Source: Vulcanimicrobiota bacterium
GTDB taxonomy: Bacteria > Vulcanimicrobiota > Vulcanimicrobiia > Vulcanimicrobiales > Vulcanimicrobiaceae
DNA length: 5,648 nt
Assembly: GCA_030043675.1 (NCBI GenBank)
Contig: JASHXG010000322.1
Coordinates: 1 to 5,648 of the forward strand
Reading direction: 5' to 3'
The position numbers and the translations under genes were made by a program. Every line of letters begins with the position of its first letter. The stretch's first letter is position 1. The notes under the pieces were generated by a model. The model had not been told where the DNA came from, did no database searches, and saw only the letters and a list, made by a program, of their open reading frames with translations. Of the stretch, positions 4,381-5,648 are shown one piece after another.

Positions 4381-5648
4381 GTGAGTCCGGCGATCGTGCT
4401 CGCCGCCGTCGTCGCGGCGACCACCTCGGTACATCTTCCGGTATCGACGAAGGATCGACAGGCACAGATGCTCGTCGATCGCGGACTCTTTTATTACTAT
4501 GCTTACGACGGCCCCGACTCGGTGCGGACATTTGCAGCCGCTGCGGCGCGTGACCCTCACCTGGCGATGGCTTATTGGGGCATGGCTCTCGGCGAAGGCC
4601 CCGACCTCAACACCCCGGTAACCGCCGAGCGATACCGGCGAGCCCAGCGCGACATTCGAAACGCGCTTGCGCTGAGCTTGCAGTCGCCAACACGCGAGCG
4701 GGCTTTCATCGACGCGATGGCGCTGCGCTACCGCGGTCCGTACACAAATTGGCAAATCGACGAAGCCGCCTACCGGCGCGCGATGCTTGCGCTCGCAAGC
4801 TCTTCAAAGGACGAGAACGCCGAGCTTTTGGCGGCCGAAGCGCTCTTCGAAGACGGCGGATTGCTTTGGCGGGGCGGTGCGCTGGCCAGCGACGAATCCC
4901 GCACGGCGCTCAACCTCGTCACGGGCGTTTTGGACCGTGATCCGACCAATCCCATGGCCAATCACCTTTGCATTCATGCGTACGATTTCGCGCCGCAACG
5001 GTCCCCCGCTCTGCTTTGTGCCCGGCGCTTGGATGCGGCGATCCTTCCGCCCCAGGCCGAGCACCTGGCGCACATGGCGGCCCACTATTGGATCGAAACC
5101 GGCAACTACGCCGCCGCATTAGTTTCGAGCGAGCGCGCGTACGCGCTCATATCGCGCCTCTATACCGCAGAGCCGCTTTCGGAGCACGTTAGCCAATATG
5201 CCGGACACGATGTCACGGTCGGCTATTCCGCGGCGATGATGCTCGGCAACTATGCCGTCGCCCAAGTTTGGGCGCAGCGTATGAGCGGTGTTTTCAAGTC
5301 GAAATTCGATGCGCTGACAGCGCTGCGCTTCGGCCGTAACGCGCAAGCCTTTTCATCTGGGAACGATCAGTTTGCAGGTCCGAGCGTGCGCGGTTATGCC
5401 GCCGTGCAGTTGCACCGGTTGGCCGACGCGCGCGTCCTCGCCACGCAGATGCGCGCCGCGGGCATTCCGGTGCAGGGCTATTTGCCACAGCTTTTTCTGG
5501 CGCGCCTCGCTGAGGCGACCGGCAACGATCGCGAGGCGGAGCACTGGATCGACGTCAGCGCGAGAAACCAACGCGCGGAGCTTGCGGGTGAACGCATCCC
5601 CCTGATTCCCGCCGAGGAAGCGCTGGGCGGACTCTACTTACGCCGCGG
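4381..5648 (+). CDS. Secreted-type TPR-like protein, partial at the right edge
   Basis: At least 422 residues with no stop in the window; the 3' end is missing. The N-terminus (SPAIVLAAVVAATTS) looks like a signal peptide or anchor. The start is uncertain: the GTG at 4381 has AGG 11 nt upstream, while a TTG at 4372 would add a positively charged MRF lead that suits a signal peptide better; an ATG at 4468 would lose the signal. TPR-like helices follow: a first one with SVRTFAAAAARDPHLAMAYWGMAL (47-70), then a helix with RERAFIDAMALRY. The core has ANHLCIHAYD (193-202) and EHLAHMAAHYWIETGNYAAAL (227-247), matching a family of bacterial TPR proteins with NHxxIHA and HLxHMxxH motifs whose function I do not know. 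The frame is open upstream to an ATG at 4078, but that stretch is repeat DNA and probably not coding. Confidence 0.85.
   Translation, partial: MSPAIVLAAVVAATTSVHLPVSTKDRQAQMLVDRGLFYYYAYDGPDSVRTFAAAAARDPHLAMAYWGMALGEGPDLNTPVTAERYRRAQRDIRNALALSLQSPTRERAFIDAMALRYRGPYTNWQIDEAAYRRAMLALASSSKDENAELLAAEALFEDGGLLWRGGALASDESRTALNLVTGVLDRDPTNPMANHLCIHAYDFAPQRSPALLCARRLDAAILPPQAEHLAHMAAHYWIETGNYAAALVSSERAYALISRLYTAEPLSEHVSQYAGHDVTVGYSAAMMLGNYAVAQVWAQRMSGVFKSKFDALTALRFGRNAQAFSSGNDQFAGPSVRGYAAVQLHRLADARVLATQMRAAGIPVQGYLPQLFLARLAEATGNDREAEHWIDVSARNQRAELAGERIPLIPAEEALGGLYLRR

Noticed and set aside
3870..4755. Repeat-derived proteins on either strand, such as frames at 3870-4301 and 4039-4755 (minus) and 3908-4276 and 3945-4553 (plus)
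   Set aside because: They translate the tRNA and its repeats. The minus-strand PERDSNP-type peptides are a well-known artefact of translating the T arm of tRNA genes. No ribosome binding sites or protein family support them, and the longer ones run into the real TPR gene in the wrong frame.
3902..5648. Integrative mobile element at the tRNA
   Set aside because: tRNA 3'-end copies suggest attachment sites, but 129-bp spacing leaves no room for cargo between them, and no integrase or transposase is visible. Kept only as a possibility for the right junction.

Overview
The window is GC-rich bacterial DNA with dense coding. It has one class II tRNA gene, two co-directional minus-strand genes, and a TPR protein gene near each end. 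Nothing in it fixes the taxon. Winged-helix/TPR regulators, TCR/Tet-type MFS carriers, S1C proteases and the secreted-type TPR family at the right edge are all common in genomes of uncultured soil bacteria (for example Eremiobacterota-like or Acidobacteriota-like lineages), but that placement is only an impression.

Layout: (1) Positions 1-219 are an intergenic region. A minus-strand gene probably starts at its left edge, with only the ATG and its Shine-Dalgarno inside the window. A winged-helix/TPR regulator begins at 220 on the plus strand. (2) 220-1635 is that regulator, a HilA/CadC-like DNA-binding domain fused to TPRs. (3) 1588-2841 (minus) is an MFS efflux-type transporter that overlaps the regulator tail-to-tail by 48 bp. 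(4) 2860-3810 (minus) is an HtrA/DegP-type serine protease with one PDZ domain and no visible signal peptide. It lies 18 nt upstream of the transporter and is probably co-transcribed with it. (5) 3902-3985 (plus) is tRNA-Leu(CAG). (6) 3951-4360 is a tandem array of about 129-bp units. Each unit begins with the last 35 nt of the tRNA (variable arm, T arm, 3' acceptor strand), followed by a 94-nt linker with two hairpins. (7) From about 4381 to the right edge is a partial plus-strand gene for a secreted-type TPR-like protein with a conserved-looking His cluster. Its reading frame is open back into the repeats.

The most unusual part is the tRNA-linked array. Three full units and a fourth fragment carry copies of the tRNA 3' half. 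Every full unit also holds an antisense copy (18 nt, perfect in two units) of the tRNA's own variable arm, plus an 11-bp hairpin capped by a GCGA tetraloop. The closest known architecture is E. coli tyrT, where about three 178-bp repeats follow a tRNA-Tyr gene, each starting with the tRNA 3' end, and give rise to rtT RNA and the small Tpr protein. The sequence here is unrelated to tyrT and the tRNA is a different isoacceptor, so any functional parallel is inference.
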